NCBI RefSeq assembly: GCF_907164915.1
Contig: NC_061867.1
Location: 54,869,771 to 54,933,770 of the forward strand
Direction: 5' to 3'
DNA: 64,000 bases
Source of the DNA: Impatiens glandulifera
Lineage: Eukaryota > Streptophyta > Magnoliopsida > Ericales > Balsaminaceae
The notes under the pieces were generated by a model, which was not told where the DNA came from, searched no databases, and saw only the letters and a program-made list of their open reading frames with translations. The first letter of the stretch is position 1. Each line of letters starts with the position of its first letter. Shown piece after piece: positions 26,701 to 38,130 of this stretch. The position numbers and the translations under genes are program-made.

Positions 26701-27190
26701 CTATTTTAGAAGAATTTTGAAAATCGTCCTTAGGCGAGCGTAGAGGACATAGCGGGAAAGCCTTTCCCGAACGTAAACAGACAACAAACCACTTTTTCAG
26801 AAACTCTAGTATAAATACGTTTGTACACGTATCATTTTATTAATTTTCATAAAATCTCTTGGCGACTCTGATTTTCAAATGAATAATCTTTAAACTGATT
26901 ATGCTTAATTGATTTAAATCGGGTCAGGTTAAATTGTTATTTAGCCTCCTAGAATATTAATGTTTGAACAAATGATTAATTATTTTTATATAATTAATTT
27001 CTTATCGCTCCAGGTATTTTCAAAATCTTTTAAAAAACTAAATGTTTCATTTTAAAAGATGTCTGGCACGCAAACCAAGGTTAAAATCATCAAACCTCGA
27101 GCTGCCTCGCGGTAGTCCTTCCATATTGCTACGTGTCTCATAAGCACGTGATAAGCTATGGAACGGGACATAGACGGGAGAGAAAAGGTG
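23770..27190 (+). mobile_element. LTR-retrotransposon insertion (Tat/Ogre-like), truncated
   Basis: About 3.4 kb of sequence sits in duplication copy A but is absent at the same point in copy B (near 36480). It has a TATA box (CTATAAATAC, 24771-24780) after a GC-richer upstream region, as in an LTR promoter. TGGCGACTCTG at 26860-26870 resembles the tRNA-Arg primer-binding site placed just after Tat/Ogre LTRs. An ATG at 27059 begins a short open stretch (MSGTQTKVKIIKPRAASR) that stops at once, as a truncated gag would. Most of the block would then be one long LTR plus leader. No protease, reverse transcriptase, integrase or second LTR is present. Confidence 0.5.
25150..25680. repeat. Degenerate tandem repeat inside the LTR-type insertion
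   Basis: Three units of about 175 bp follow one another. Each has a 'TGTTCTT...' start, a 'TTGGTTCA...TAGTTG' block, 'TACATG' motifs and GATCATGTTTGATCAAA or a variant near its end. They are partly diverged. No coding frame runs through them. Confidence 0.65.
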
Positions 27191-27610
27191 TTACAAGAAG
27201 CATATGTGATATGTGAATATTTACTTGTGCTGTTTTTCCTCGCTAAATAGTATTTCAACAATATTCAAAAACGAATAAAATCATAAATTAAACATCAAAA
27301 TTAAATCATAATAAATTTACTAACAATTCTAATATCAGCAACCAAAACCAAACTATTAACAGTTTGGAAACACTTTAGAAAACAGTGTAGATGGGTCGAG
27401 CTGTAACGTCTTCTATATCTTGGTAGGTTAAGAGTTTGTTTGATAAATGACTTATTTTAAATAATATAGTTAGTTTTAAATAATTTTATTTGTGTAGATA
27501 AATTAAAAAGTTAATTATTTGAGTAAAATATATTGATATGTATAAATATAAAATAAATAAAATTAATTATAAAAAATATTTTAATATTTTGATTAATAAT
27601 TTAAATAATA
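27190..27610. repeat. Segmental duplication copy A, right part
   Basis: It matches about 36486-36890 in direct orientation, for example AAGCATATGTGATATGTGAA against the slightly changed copy B, and TAGGTTAAGAGTTTGTTT in both. It ends where the CACTA-type sequence begins. Confidence 0.7.
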
Positions 27611-27639
27611 TAAATAATATAATCAGTAATTTGTAACCT

Positions 27640-29356
27640 CATAAAAAAAAACATTAGATAGTCGTTACATATCAGGAAGGGTTAATGTCGTTACTAAAAG
27701 GCTAAAAAATCGTTACCGATAACTTTCAATAACGACGAATAAAATTGTTATCATTCATTACAAAAATGAACGTTACTATACTTATCTAGTATCTATAACG
27801 ACATTAGATAGTCGTTACTAATAGTCATCTAAGTATTTGTAACGGTTTTGCCGAAGACAATGTCGTTACTGATATGAGTATCAATAAGGGTTCTGGCAAT
27901 ACCAATAGTATTGTCCTTACTTATATCAGTATCAATAAGGGTCTTTCTAATGGTATTGTCGTTACTAATATGAGTATTAGTAACGACATTCCTTGGACAG
28001 AACCGTTATTGATATTGAAATATATTTCGATTTTCCTTTGAATTATTATTATTTAGTTGTTTTAGTAAAAACATTTATATAAACAAAAAACCGATCCACA
28101 AATACTTAATCCAAAAATAAATTAATTATCTCAATATATTTGAACTAAATTATTCATAGTAATAACGTGAACGTTCCGACTTCAGCTTTTTTTTTCTTCC
28201 TTAGTTTGTTTCTTGAATAACCAAGATCAATGTAATCTATCTAGTTAGAGAATACATTAGAAGCTAAAAACAGAAGGTTCATATTATGAAACTAAATCCA
28301 TTCATCATCTGATTCTAATTCGTTATAATAACTACTACACGATGAACTTAATACCTAATTCTACCAAAATGCTATCATAATGCTTTATTTACATAATTGA
28401 ATATGATCTTGCATCGCCACATGAACTAGCGGTGAGCTTAATCCCTAATTCTACCCAAATGTTATCTAATGCTTTATTTACAGAATTGAATATGATCATG
28501 CATCGACACATGAACTAGACGGAACCGAAACAGAACAGCAAATAAACACATTAATTATTTTAAATAAACAGATTGATCTTTTGCAATTGGATAAAGGAGG
28601 TACATACTTGATCTAGAATAATAATATAAACTCAATTGTAACATGCTTTTTAGGTAAATGCTTGAGTTATTTCAAACGAAACAAAACAGATATAAAATGA
28701 AAAGGAAATCATCATCGAAGAATTATATAAAACAAAAACGTGAAACGTGAAATGAAAGTTAGATCTTGACAAGAATGAGATAATGATAGATGCACCTTAA
28801 TTGAGGATGGATTGATGTCGTCAACTAACCTGGTTCTTGAATCGATGCTCTTGAACTTTCATAGTGCGATGGACTTGAAGTTGATCCTTTATAGCAATCG
28901 ACAACTTAAATTGGCAGGACGGTAGTAGCGGAAGTAGGACGGGCGCGGAGAAGAAAGAAAAGAGGTTGTTCTCGGGTTATAATGAAATATTTGTAAGGGC
29001 ATTCAAAAAATCGTTACAAAGATGGTATATAGTATCTGTAAGGACATTCGAAAACCGTTACAGATACCACTTAAAAAAGGGTATCTGTAACGATTATTCA
29101 AAAAACTGTTACAGATGCTCAAAGACTATCTGTAGGGGCATTTAAAAATCGTTACAGATACTCTTAGTTCGAAAGACCGAGAAAATTCAATGTTATTAGT
29201 AACGGCTCTAAGTAAGAGCCGTGATATTAACGGTTATATAAAGCCGTTGCTGATAAGTCGGTAACGTTACTATAGCGCCGTTATTAATAAAAAATTATAA
29301 CGGCGCTATAGAGCCGTTACTAACATTCATTATAGAAGGTCATTTTTCTACTAGTG
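27640..29356. mobile_element. CACTA (En/Spm) element fragment with intact right terminus
   Basis: The right end reads TTCTACTAGTG, the reverse complement of a CACTAGTAGAA terminus typical of CACTA transposons. Both sides are packed with short repeats of CGTTAC/GTAACG in direct and inverted orientation, for example GATATGAGTATCAATAAGGG at the left and CCGTTACAGATAC at the right, as in CACTA subterminal regions. No matching CACTA left end was found, so the left terminus seems lost. The centre (about 28030-28950) shows no transposase and is AT-rich. Confidence 0.65.
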
Positions 29357-29500
29357 TTGTACTTGTTTTGTTAAGTTGCAAGTTCGAAATATACCTATAG
29401 CATTTTAAATTTTATTTTTAACCGTTTTAAGTTTATGGACAGGACAACCCACAATCCGACCCAAATATTCATTTACTCTCATATATATAAGAGAAAATAC
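29357..29500 (+). repeat. SINE-like repeat, copy 1
   Basis: The sequence from TTGTACTTGTTTTGTTAAGT through GCAAGTTCGAAATATA to CACAATCCGACCCAAATATT recurs at about 32186-32320. The GGTTCGAAA-like motif resembles a tRNA B box, and the second copy has an upstream A-box-like TGGTTAAATAGTTG. It directly abuts the CACTA right end. Confidence 0.45.
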
Positions 29501-29854
29501 CGGAAAAATATCGATCATTTAAGGGCATTAAGGTTTAAACATAAATCATTTAAGGGCACTAGAATAATTTTTTTAACTAATATAATTAATATATAAGGGT
29601 ATAATAGTCTTATCGTATATTAATTTTAGATAAAATAAATTTAAATATTGAGTACTTACAATTTAAAATTTATATATTTATGATTGTTAATTCAATTTTT
29701 TTTATGTTTAGTTATTTAAGTTATTAAGTACTCATATTCTTTATGTAACACAACTTTAATAACCTTAGTATGATTATTCAAATCAATATGGTGAAAACTA
29801 TGTATCAAACAACTAAATTTTCTTTTTTCTCATTCCTAAGGGAAACCCTTCAAC

Positions 29855-30890
29855 CAGGGGCGGAGCCAGGATGAAAAATTACCTGGGGCTGACTCCAACT
29901 TGTATTTCAGATTTATCTTTCTATGTTCCGCTTTTTTTTCAATAAAATTTCCACGATTATTAGAAGATGGAAACTCGTCATGCCCTCTCAATGCACACGC
30001 TTGCAAAGTGAGCCACCTAGTGATTTCAATAGTTGCTGTAAGCCGTAATCTGTTATTTTGTTTTTCATCTGAAGACTGTGCATTTAGTATTTTGTCAATA
30101 TGACAAGGATATTCATTAGATTATCAAGATATTCAATTGCCATATTATGTGGTGAAATATTATATTATATATGCATAACAAAAGAGTATCTATCCTCATC
30201 ATTAACTCGCTTTCAATATTTGAATCCATCTATTGTAAATGTAGGTTTTTGGGGTTGCTTATGTTAAAACAAGAAACATGAGAAACAAAAAGTAGCATCT
30301 TTCAAAGGAGAGTATTCTAACCAAGTAAATTTCTTAAACCAATGACTTTGGAACCGTCGATTTTGATTTCCAAATTTGGTCGGCGGGTACTCATCCTTAA
30401 TAGGTTGATATGACCCCATCTTGATATAAGCTCGTCTAATTTCATCCTTTAATTAAAAGGATATTTCCATATCGGAATACGTAATGTTGGATCAAGTTTA
30501 AGAGAACTTACATCAACATCAATTCTAGGAGTTTTGTTAAGTTTTGAGTAGGGATATCAAATTCTTTATTTTAACTTGTTTATTAATATTAATTTATATT
30601 TTCTTATAAATTTTTGAAATAGTTTAAAATTAATAAATATAAAACACTATTATTATTATTTTTATATTTTACAAATTATGTATTATTGTAAAATAAAATA
30701 TTATTTTAATAAAAAATAGTAAGTTAAAGGTGAGGCCAGGGTTTGATCACCTAACCTTATATTCACATTTCAACAACATAGCCAACTGGGCTAAGACTCA
30801 CATATCAAACATATATATAAATTTTTCTTTTAGTATTTTAATTTAGGTGGAGCTGGAGCCCACCCTAACCCATGGGTGGCTCCGCCCCTG
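29855..30890. mobile_element. Complete hAT transposon with 8-bp target duplication
   Basis: A 1,036-bp element begins CAGGGGCGGAGCCA and ends TGGCTCCGCCCCTG. It is flanked on each side by the same 8 bases CCTTCAAC (29847-29854 and 30891-30898). An 8-bp duplication with CAGGGG-type ends defines the hAT superfamily. It carries the remains of a transposase on the minus strand. Near 30725-30805 the minus strand also shows a tRNA-like segment (TTAGCCCAGTTGGCTATG) that may be a nested SINE. Confidence 0.9.
29920..30540 (-). pseudogene. hAT transposase remnant (TTF-type zinc finger / DUF4371 class)
   Basis: The minus-strand translation shows, across at least two frame changes, LRIPIWKYPFN, then DEIRRAYIKMGSYQPIKDEY and PPTKFGNQNRRFQSHWFKKF, then TWLEYSPLKDATFCFSCFLF, and further on NRLRLTATIEITRWLTLQ and ACALRGHDEFPSSNNRGNF. 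These are the signature blocks of plant TTF-type zinc-finger (ZMYM1-like) hAT transposases, whose full length is about 700-800 residues. Only the N-terminal part is present, and it is broken by frameshifts, with no C-terminal dimerisation domain. It is not functional. Confidence 0.85.
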
Positions 30891-30898
30891 CCTTCAAC

Positions 30899-32164
30899 CA
30901 AGCACTCCTTAGTAAAAAAAAAAAAACTCTTTTTAAAAATTATCATTATTTAGAAATTAATTGAAACTTTTTTTTTAAATATAAATATGTTGATTAAAAT
31001 AAATATTTATACAATTTTATATATTAAGAGTTAAGACACATAACTATATAATATATAAAATTATTTTATTTTATATATTTGCGCTAGTTATATACTAGTA
31101 ATTAATAATACAAATTTATATATTTATATATTTTATAAAAAGTTTAATCTATTTATTAATAGAACTGAAAAGATTAACAAAATTTTAAAAAAAATGATCA
31201 TGTCAACAATTCCAAAAATACAAAATGAATAAGAAATCTTCTCAAACACTATCAAACCAAAAGAAAGAAACATATTAAAATTTACATTATAGTATCTCAC
31301 TAGGATAAAATATAGTTCTGGAAGAATTTTGAGTTTAAGCGAGGACATAACTCCATGGTGACATTCTAGTTCTCCTTCACTCAAAAAAATAATAAAAAAT
31401 AAATAAATAAAATAGTGTAAAACATCATAAAAATTATAATGCATCACTTCATCAATTAAAATCTACCATCCTCCCCCACTTTAATTCTCAAAATCTAAAA
31501 CTACTAGAGTTATTACTCATGATTCGAAAACATTATTTAGTTGATTTGTCCTATCGATGTTATTTGTCTTCACCCTTTACATTGTTATATATTATACTTG
31601 AGATTGAATGATGTTTATTTGTTTTTCACCTTTTAGAAAATTTTAATCACAAACATAGAATAATGCATTATGAATATTTAACCATGTTGAGTTGTTTTTA
31701 TAATTGTATATATAAATATATAATTGATATAATTAATAACTAAAAATAAAAAATCAACTCATATTATATAAAAACATCTCATCATTACTAACACTAGAAA
31801 AATTCTCGATGTACATAGATAAAAATAAAAACAAAATATATTAAAAAGAATTATAATAATATGTATTCAACGTTTAAAATTCTTAATAAATCACGAATAA
31901 TATATTAAAATAAAAAATAAAACGCTCTCATTCAATATTTTATTTACTTTGATAAAACAACTTATTTTCTCACATATTTTTTCCGAATGAACATCTTATC
32001 TCGTGACCTTACACTTTCACTTTCACTTTGTCAATCAAATATTTAATTTATATTTTTTAATATTTAGTATCGTGACCTCACACTTTAGTTAATCAAATAT
32101 TTGATTCATATTTGTTTAACCACTTTTAATTGATATCGGCATATTATCCCTCGACAAACCATAT
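30899..32164. other. AT-rich intergenic DNA
   Basis: No gene is supported. An open stretch on the minus strand at 31133-31447 is low-complexity and has no family signature. About 31650-31800 resembles about 20280-20410, the start of the segmental duplication. Confidence 0.5.
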
Positions 32165-32330
32165 CTCAATCACACTTGGTTAAATAGTTGTACTTGTTTT
32201 GTTAGGTTGCAGGTTCGAAACATACATATAACATTTTTAATTTTATTTTTAACCATTTTAAGTTTATGGGCGGGTCAATCCACAATCCGACCCAAATATC
32301 CATTTACTCTCACATATATATCCAAATTAA
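32165..32330 (+). repeat. SINE-like repeat, copy 2
   Basis: It contains CACACTTGGTTAAATAGTTG (A-box-like) followed by GTTGCAGGTTCGAAACATA (B-box-like), spaced as in tRNA-derived SINEs. The downstream body matches copy 1 at 29357. No clear tail or target duplication was identified. Confidence 0.45.
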
Positions 32331-32553
32331 CCACAACTCTCGATTCGATAATCCGAACACTTTAAAATTAAGCATCATTATATATATAAATTAGTTAGTT
32401 AAAAAGTTGAACTTATATTTTTAAAATGCCTCGCGTTCATCAAATTTAGTGTTGAATTTAAAATATAAAATGTTATTAGCCTAATTAGTTAAAAAGTTGT
32501 ATTTGTTTTTGTTTTGATATGTTAAAAAAAAAAAAAAAAAAAAACTCATCCTG

Positions 32554-32747
<194 letters not shown>

Positions 32748-35372
32748 TCAGGTTTTGTTGACAGAAACAGAAACGGATTGCATGACTATAATCTTTTTTT
32801 TTTTTTTTCACTTTTGTTCTTAATTTTATTAGAGAGAGAAAACGAGAAGGATAATTATCTGCCGTGATATAATTTACTACTTTTTTTTTATTTTGTTCTT
32901 AATTTTATTCATTTTCTCTTCTTTTTTTTCTAAATATATATATATATATATTTATATATAACTTATTAAATTTAATATTTATATTTAAATTCTTAATTGA
33001 AGTCTAAGTTAAAATTTTGAAGAGCTATTTGAAAAAAAATATAAAACTATTATTTGATATTTTTTTATTATTAGATTAAGATGAGTTTTAAAGAATATTG
33101 TGTAAATAATTTATTTTTTTATATAAATGATATTTTAAGTGGTAAATAGAGAAATAAATATTTATATTTTTATAAAAACTATGTATATATAAACAATAAA
33201 ATTATATTTTATCTCATAATTTTATATAATTATTAGTTATAAATATATAACATATTTATTTATAAATTTAGAAGTGTTATAATTTTTATTTATCTTTCAT
33301 ATAATATTTTTATGTTGGAGTGTAAATGAGTTTTACTTTCAACAATTTTTAATTTTTCAGGTGAGGTATACCTTCAATTATTATAAAATTTTAAGTTTTT
33401 GTGACAAAATTTTAATAAAGGTTATATTAGTTATCTACTAGTTAAAGTGAACAATTTTAAATTCTATTAACTTAAATTTGTTTGTTTTTTCAAATTTTAA
33501 GTCTATTCTAAGATTTTTATTTTAATTTATTTTATTTTATTTTTCAAGCTCACCCTAGATATAATTCCTGAATTTGTCTTTGCACTTTAAAAATTAAGTA
33601 TCATTAATTATATATATATATATATATATATATTTCTCATTTCAATCAATCAACTAACTCATCTTTTAATCATTATTATCGACATCTTACTCTCACATAT
33701 TTCTCACTAAACTCATTTCTAAAATTTTACACTAAATCATTTGATTAGGGTTGACCCTAGGGTGAGCCCAACTAACCCATGCTTTTAGAAAGATTTATTG
33801 ACAACCCAATATATGAACCTCTTTAAAACAATATTTTTATCTCTTTCCCTTTTCTTTTTCATTTAATCGATAATAATTTAAAATTTTGGAATTATTTTAT
33901 ATTATTTAGTCTAATTAATAGGAAATAAATCAATAATTTCTCTCATTTCTTAATACTTTATCATATATTATAAAATAATTAATACAAATATAATAATTAA
34001 CATATATAAAAGTTATTTATTAAAAAATAAAAAATAAACACAAGATTCAAAAAATTTAAATTAATAAAAATAGTTAAAATAAGTGAATTTAATAATTATG
34101 GAGAGAATTAAAAAAATATTTTAACATAAATAAAAAATATTATTATAAAAGGGTGACAACTACTCAAATAAATTAATTTATTTTTATTTAAATATATTAA
34201 TTTTTAAATATGTTGTTATATATATTTAATATATAATTATATAAATTAAAAATAATTATTTTTATTTAAATAAATCACTAATTAATTTTAAATATATTGT
34301 TATATATATTTAATATACAATTATACATATTATAAAATAATTAATATATATAAAATAATTTATTTAAAAAAATATAAAGTAGAATTAAAAATGAAACGAT
34401 TTTTGAGTTTCATAATTAATATGTATTCATTAATTTATATATATTTTTTATTAAATAACCTTCTTATACCTTATATTCACTCTTTAACTTTAAAATATAT
34501 ATAATTATCTTCTAAATAAAAATATAAAGTATAATAAAGTGACTTTTAAATTTATAATTAATACATTCATTAATTTAAAAAATTAAAAATATCTTATATA
34601 AACATAGAAAATAAAAATGATTTAGCCCAAATTAAATTTAGTAAAATATATTATTTATTAATATGGGTTGAGTATGGGCTGGAGTTGGGTTGGGTTAAAT
34701 ATGGGTTGAGTAATCCAAACTAAATTTTGGTTTTAAATTTATTACGTTTACTCGTTTAAAATATTTTTAACTTGTTTAATATCTTTTTTTATTGTTTAAT
34801 AATTATTAATTTATTTTTTTTGTTTAATATATTTTGACTTAATCAACTTTTTTTTAACCCGTTTAACAATTATTTAATTTGTTTTTGATCAATTTAACTA
34901 TTATTTAATTTGTTTTGATCAATTTAATATATTGTTTTAATATGTTGTTAACCTATTCTGGCCATTTAACACAATTTTGTCTACCATTATTTTCCTTTGC
35001 TAAGAAATGAGGGGTCAATTAACAATATTATTTAAAACAATTAAATACTAATTATACCTTACTTAAATTTACCCAAATTCAACCCAAACCAAATTAATAT
35101 ATTTAGGTTTGGTCAACCAAGATAAAATATATTTACCCCACTCATACTAATTCTCTGATCCAACTTTATCAACAAATTTTAAAATTTAATTAAATTTGAA
35201 CCAATTCATAAAACATTCAACCAAATTAAGCTGCACATTACATAACACATTTAATATAAACATCAACTCATTTTATTTATTCATATTAATTACACATTCT
35301 CAATTATTTCAAAACAGTTACATACAAATATTTTATATAATTAACTACTAATTTTTAAGCTTCTAATCATTA

Positions 35373-35668
35373 TCAATTCCTGCTGTTAATCAGCATCTGT
35401 TTCTCTTCAAATTCAGCTTCGATCTTCAAACTGTGTCAAAAATAAATTTATATTAAGATGCAATAAATTTGAAATAACAAATAGCTAAATTACAACTAAA
35501 ATCATTTTAAAAACAATATCTAGAGATCATCTTAAACAAATAATAAAAATAAATAATATACCTGAATCTACAGGATGCAAATGTTGTAACGTCATTACCA
35601 TTCCTATATAAAACATCATACACATAGACTTTATCACTTATATTTATATTGAATATAAATCCTCCCAT
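35373..35668 (-). CDS. Two-exon open frame of unknown function, copy B (intact)
   Basis: Exon 1 runs 35668-35562 and exon 2 runs 35430-35373, with a GT-AG intron of 131 bp, giving a 54-residue frame: MGGFIFNINISDKVYVYD, then VLYRNGNDVTTFASCRF, then SLKIEAEFEEKQMLINSRN. The frame stays open across the junction, unlike in copy A. Exon 1 differs between the copies by seven bases, of which four change the residue, so purifying selection is not evident. Upstream on the minus strand are AAACCCTAA telo-box-like motifs and a short GC-rich leader. I do not recognise the protein; it could be part of a captured gene or a chance frame. Confidence 0.35.
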
Positions 35669-36890
35669 GATTCTAATTCTCTCATAAATCTTTGAAGTGA
35701 TTGAATTTAAAAGAAGTACAAAATTAGGGCTAGGGTTTATTAAGGGCGGCGGTCATAGAGAGAACATGTAGGTATGAACAATGAAAGAAGTTGAATGAAT
35801 TTATAAGAAACTATAAATTTAGGGTTTCGTTTAGGATGGCTCTAAACGGCGCCGCCAGGGTTTCTTTCTTTTAGGACTGTCCCATTTTAGGTTTTTAGTC
35901 CCTAAATAACTTTAAATTTTACAAATATATTCACAATTTGTTAATGAGTTAATATAGACCTCAAATATATAATATACAAATGAATTCTTTAAATAACTTT
36001 GCTTAGTTAGAATAATTTGAATTTGTCAATACAGTACATCATTTTTCTTTAAAATTATTCTTTATTATTTAAGCTACTTTATTTATTTATTTATATATAT
36101 ATTATTAAAAAAGATTTTTTTTAAATAATTCAAACAAAATCAAACATCATTTAACCACTTTTATCCAACATATCACTTAAATCATTAACCAAAATAATAA
36201 AATATAATATATTTTAAATTATTATTATTTTTTATTTTATTTATATATCAATAAATTTTAAGTTTTTTTAAAAAAAATAATTATTATTAACTTCTCAAAA
36301 TTATCAAAATTATTACTTTTTCTCCTTCTGTGTTTTTTAAATAACCCAACCCAAACAAGGCCTGAGACTAATTTCTTTTTTAAAATTTCATTTAAAATAC
36401 TTGTAAAATATGAACAAATATTATGAGATTTACATTTGAAATATTTCGGACTCACTGCATTAATAAATTTCATAAACTTAGCCGATAGAAGCATATATGA
36501 TATGTGAATATTTATTTGTGCTTTTTTCTCTGACTTAGTATATTTAACAATATTCGAAATTTAATCAAATCATAAAATAAAATTTGTAACACTTATATAA
36601 TTTATAAACATCAAAATTAAATCTTAATAAATTCACTAACAATTATATTATATCTAGAAAACATGGTAGATGGGGCAGCCGAGCTCAGTGTCTTTTCTAT
36701 GTAGGTTAAGAGTTTGTTTAATAAATGAAATATTTTAAATAATATATTTAGTTTTAAATAAACTTATTTGTGTAGATAAATTAATAAAACAATTATTTGA
36801 GTAAAATATATTGATATGTATAAATATATATAATAAACAAAATTAATTATAAAAAATAAAAAATATTAAAATAATTTAAATAATATCATT

Positions 36891-37040
36891 AATAATTAAT
36901 TAAGTTATCAATTATTTAAGATTGACTAGATATATGTAATATTCTTCTCAATTAGAATGGCTGTTGTGATTCAATGAATTATTTTGCAATAAAAAATGAC
37001 TTCTAATAATATTTAATAATTTGGTTGTAAATTGGTACTT
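36891..37040. other. Junction between duplication copy B and the composite repeat
   Basis: AT-rich sequence with no recognisable feature. The composite repeat homology with the far end of the window starts at or before about 37070. Confidence 0.4.
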
Positions 37041-37452
37041 AATAAATAAATTAATTAATCACTTAAACTATACACTTAATCAATAGAAATTGAGAAATAA
37101 ACGATAAATTCATTGAGAACTACAATAAAACATATATTTGGAGTATGAAAATTAAATCGATGAATTATAAATAATTGTGGTAAAAAAATTTATAGAGGCT
37201 TAAACATATATTTTTTAACAACGATGTGTCTATATGATTTTGTGAAACAATATGCCAATGATTAATCTATGACAAATACAACAATGAAAATAATGACGAT
37301 GACAATATTTTATAAAAAAATATTTATGTTATAATAGAGATGAAATAAGTATATTTACATATTGGATAACCTCAAGATTGTGAAAGATAGAACAAAGTCA
37401 TTAGTAATATTAACTTATTAACATTAAAAAGTAAGGATGACAAATTAAAAAG

Positions 37453-37702
37453 TAAGGATGACAATTTTAAACTGTACCGCGAAACCGAATCGAATTGTTC
37501 CGTTTGGGACGTTTTTTTCTCGAAACCGAACGGGAATGGGACTGGGCTGGGCTGGTATTTGTGTCCCCCGCCCGACCCGATCTAACCCCGTGGATTTCCC
37601 AAAACCGAACGGGACAAAGATGATATTAAAAAAATTCCCAAAATAAAAATAGGGTAGAGATGGTAATACATTCCCGCTCCAAACCGTCCATTGTCATCCC
37701 TA
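37453..37702. mobile_element. hAT MITE nested in composite repeat copy 1
   Basis: The ends TAAGGATGACAATTT and ATTGTCATCCCTA are inverted repeats of hAT type. The right flank is ATTAAAAG and the left flank ATTAAAAAG, consistent with an 8-bp target duplication. The interior is GC-rich with GGGCTGGGCTGG and CCGAACGGGA motifs and encodes no protein. The same element sits at the same site in copy 2. Confidence 0.75.
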
Positions 37703-38130
37703 ATTAAAAGTGCTCCAACAATATTGTTAAAATAATTATCTTAAAAAAGATATTGTTAAGTAATATTAAATTCTAATTAACTTATCATGTTATAATTAAT
37801 TTTAAAGAATATGGTCAAAATAAAGATATCATAAAATTTTATCATTAAAAAATAAATTATATTTATTTTATTATTCAATTATAATTAAATATTATCATTT
37901 TTAATTAACAAATAATTTAAAAAAATCAAATTAATATACAATTCAAATGAACTAATAGATTTATAAATTAAGAACCAATTTTTAGTTACAATTGTTAATA
38001 CCAAATATAACCATAAATTATTTTTTGATTTCTAAGCCTACTTAGACCTAGCTCAACACCTATTTCCAAAAGAAGATATTAATATTTAATTTGAATTTTG
38101 TTAAAAAAAATATATCTTATTTACAAAATT

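Noticed and set aside
31133..31447. 104-codon open frame on the minus strand
   Set aside because: It is Phe/Ile/Leu-rich because of AT-rich sequence, has no family motif, no gene-like context and no second copy.
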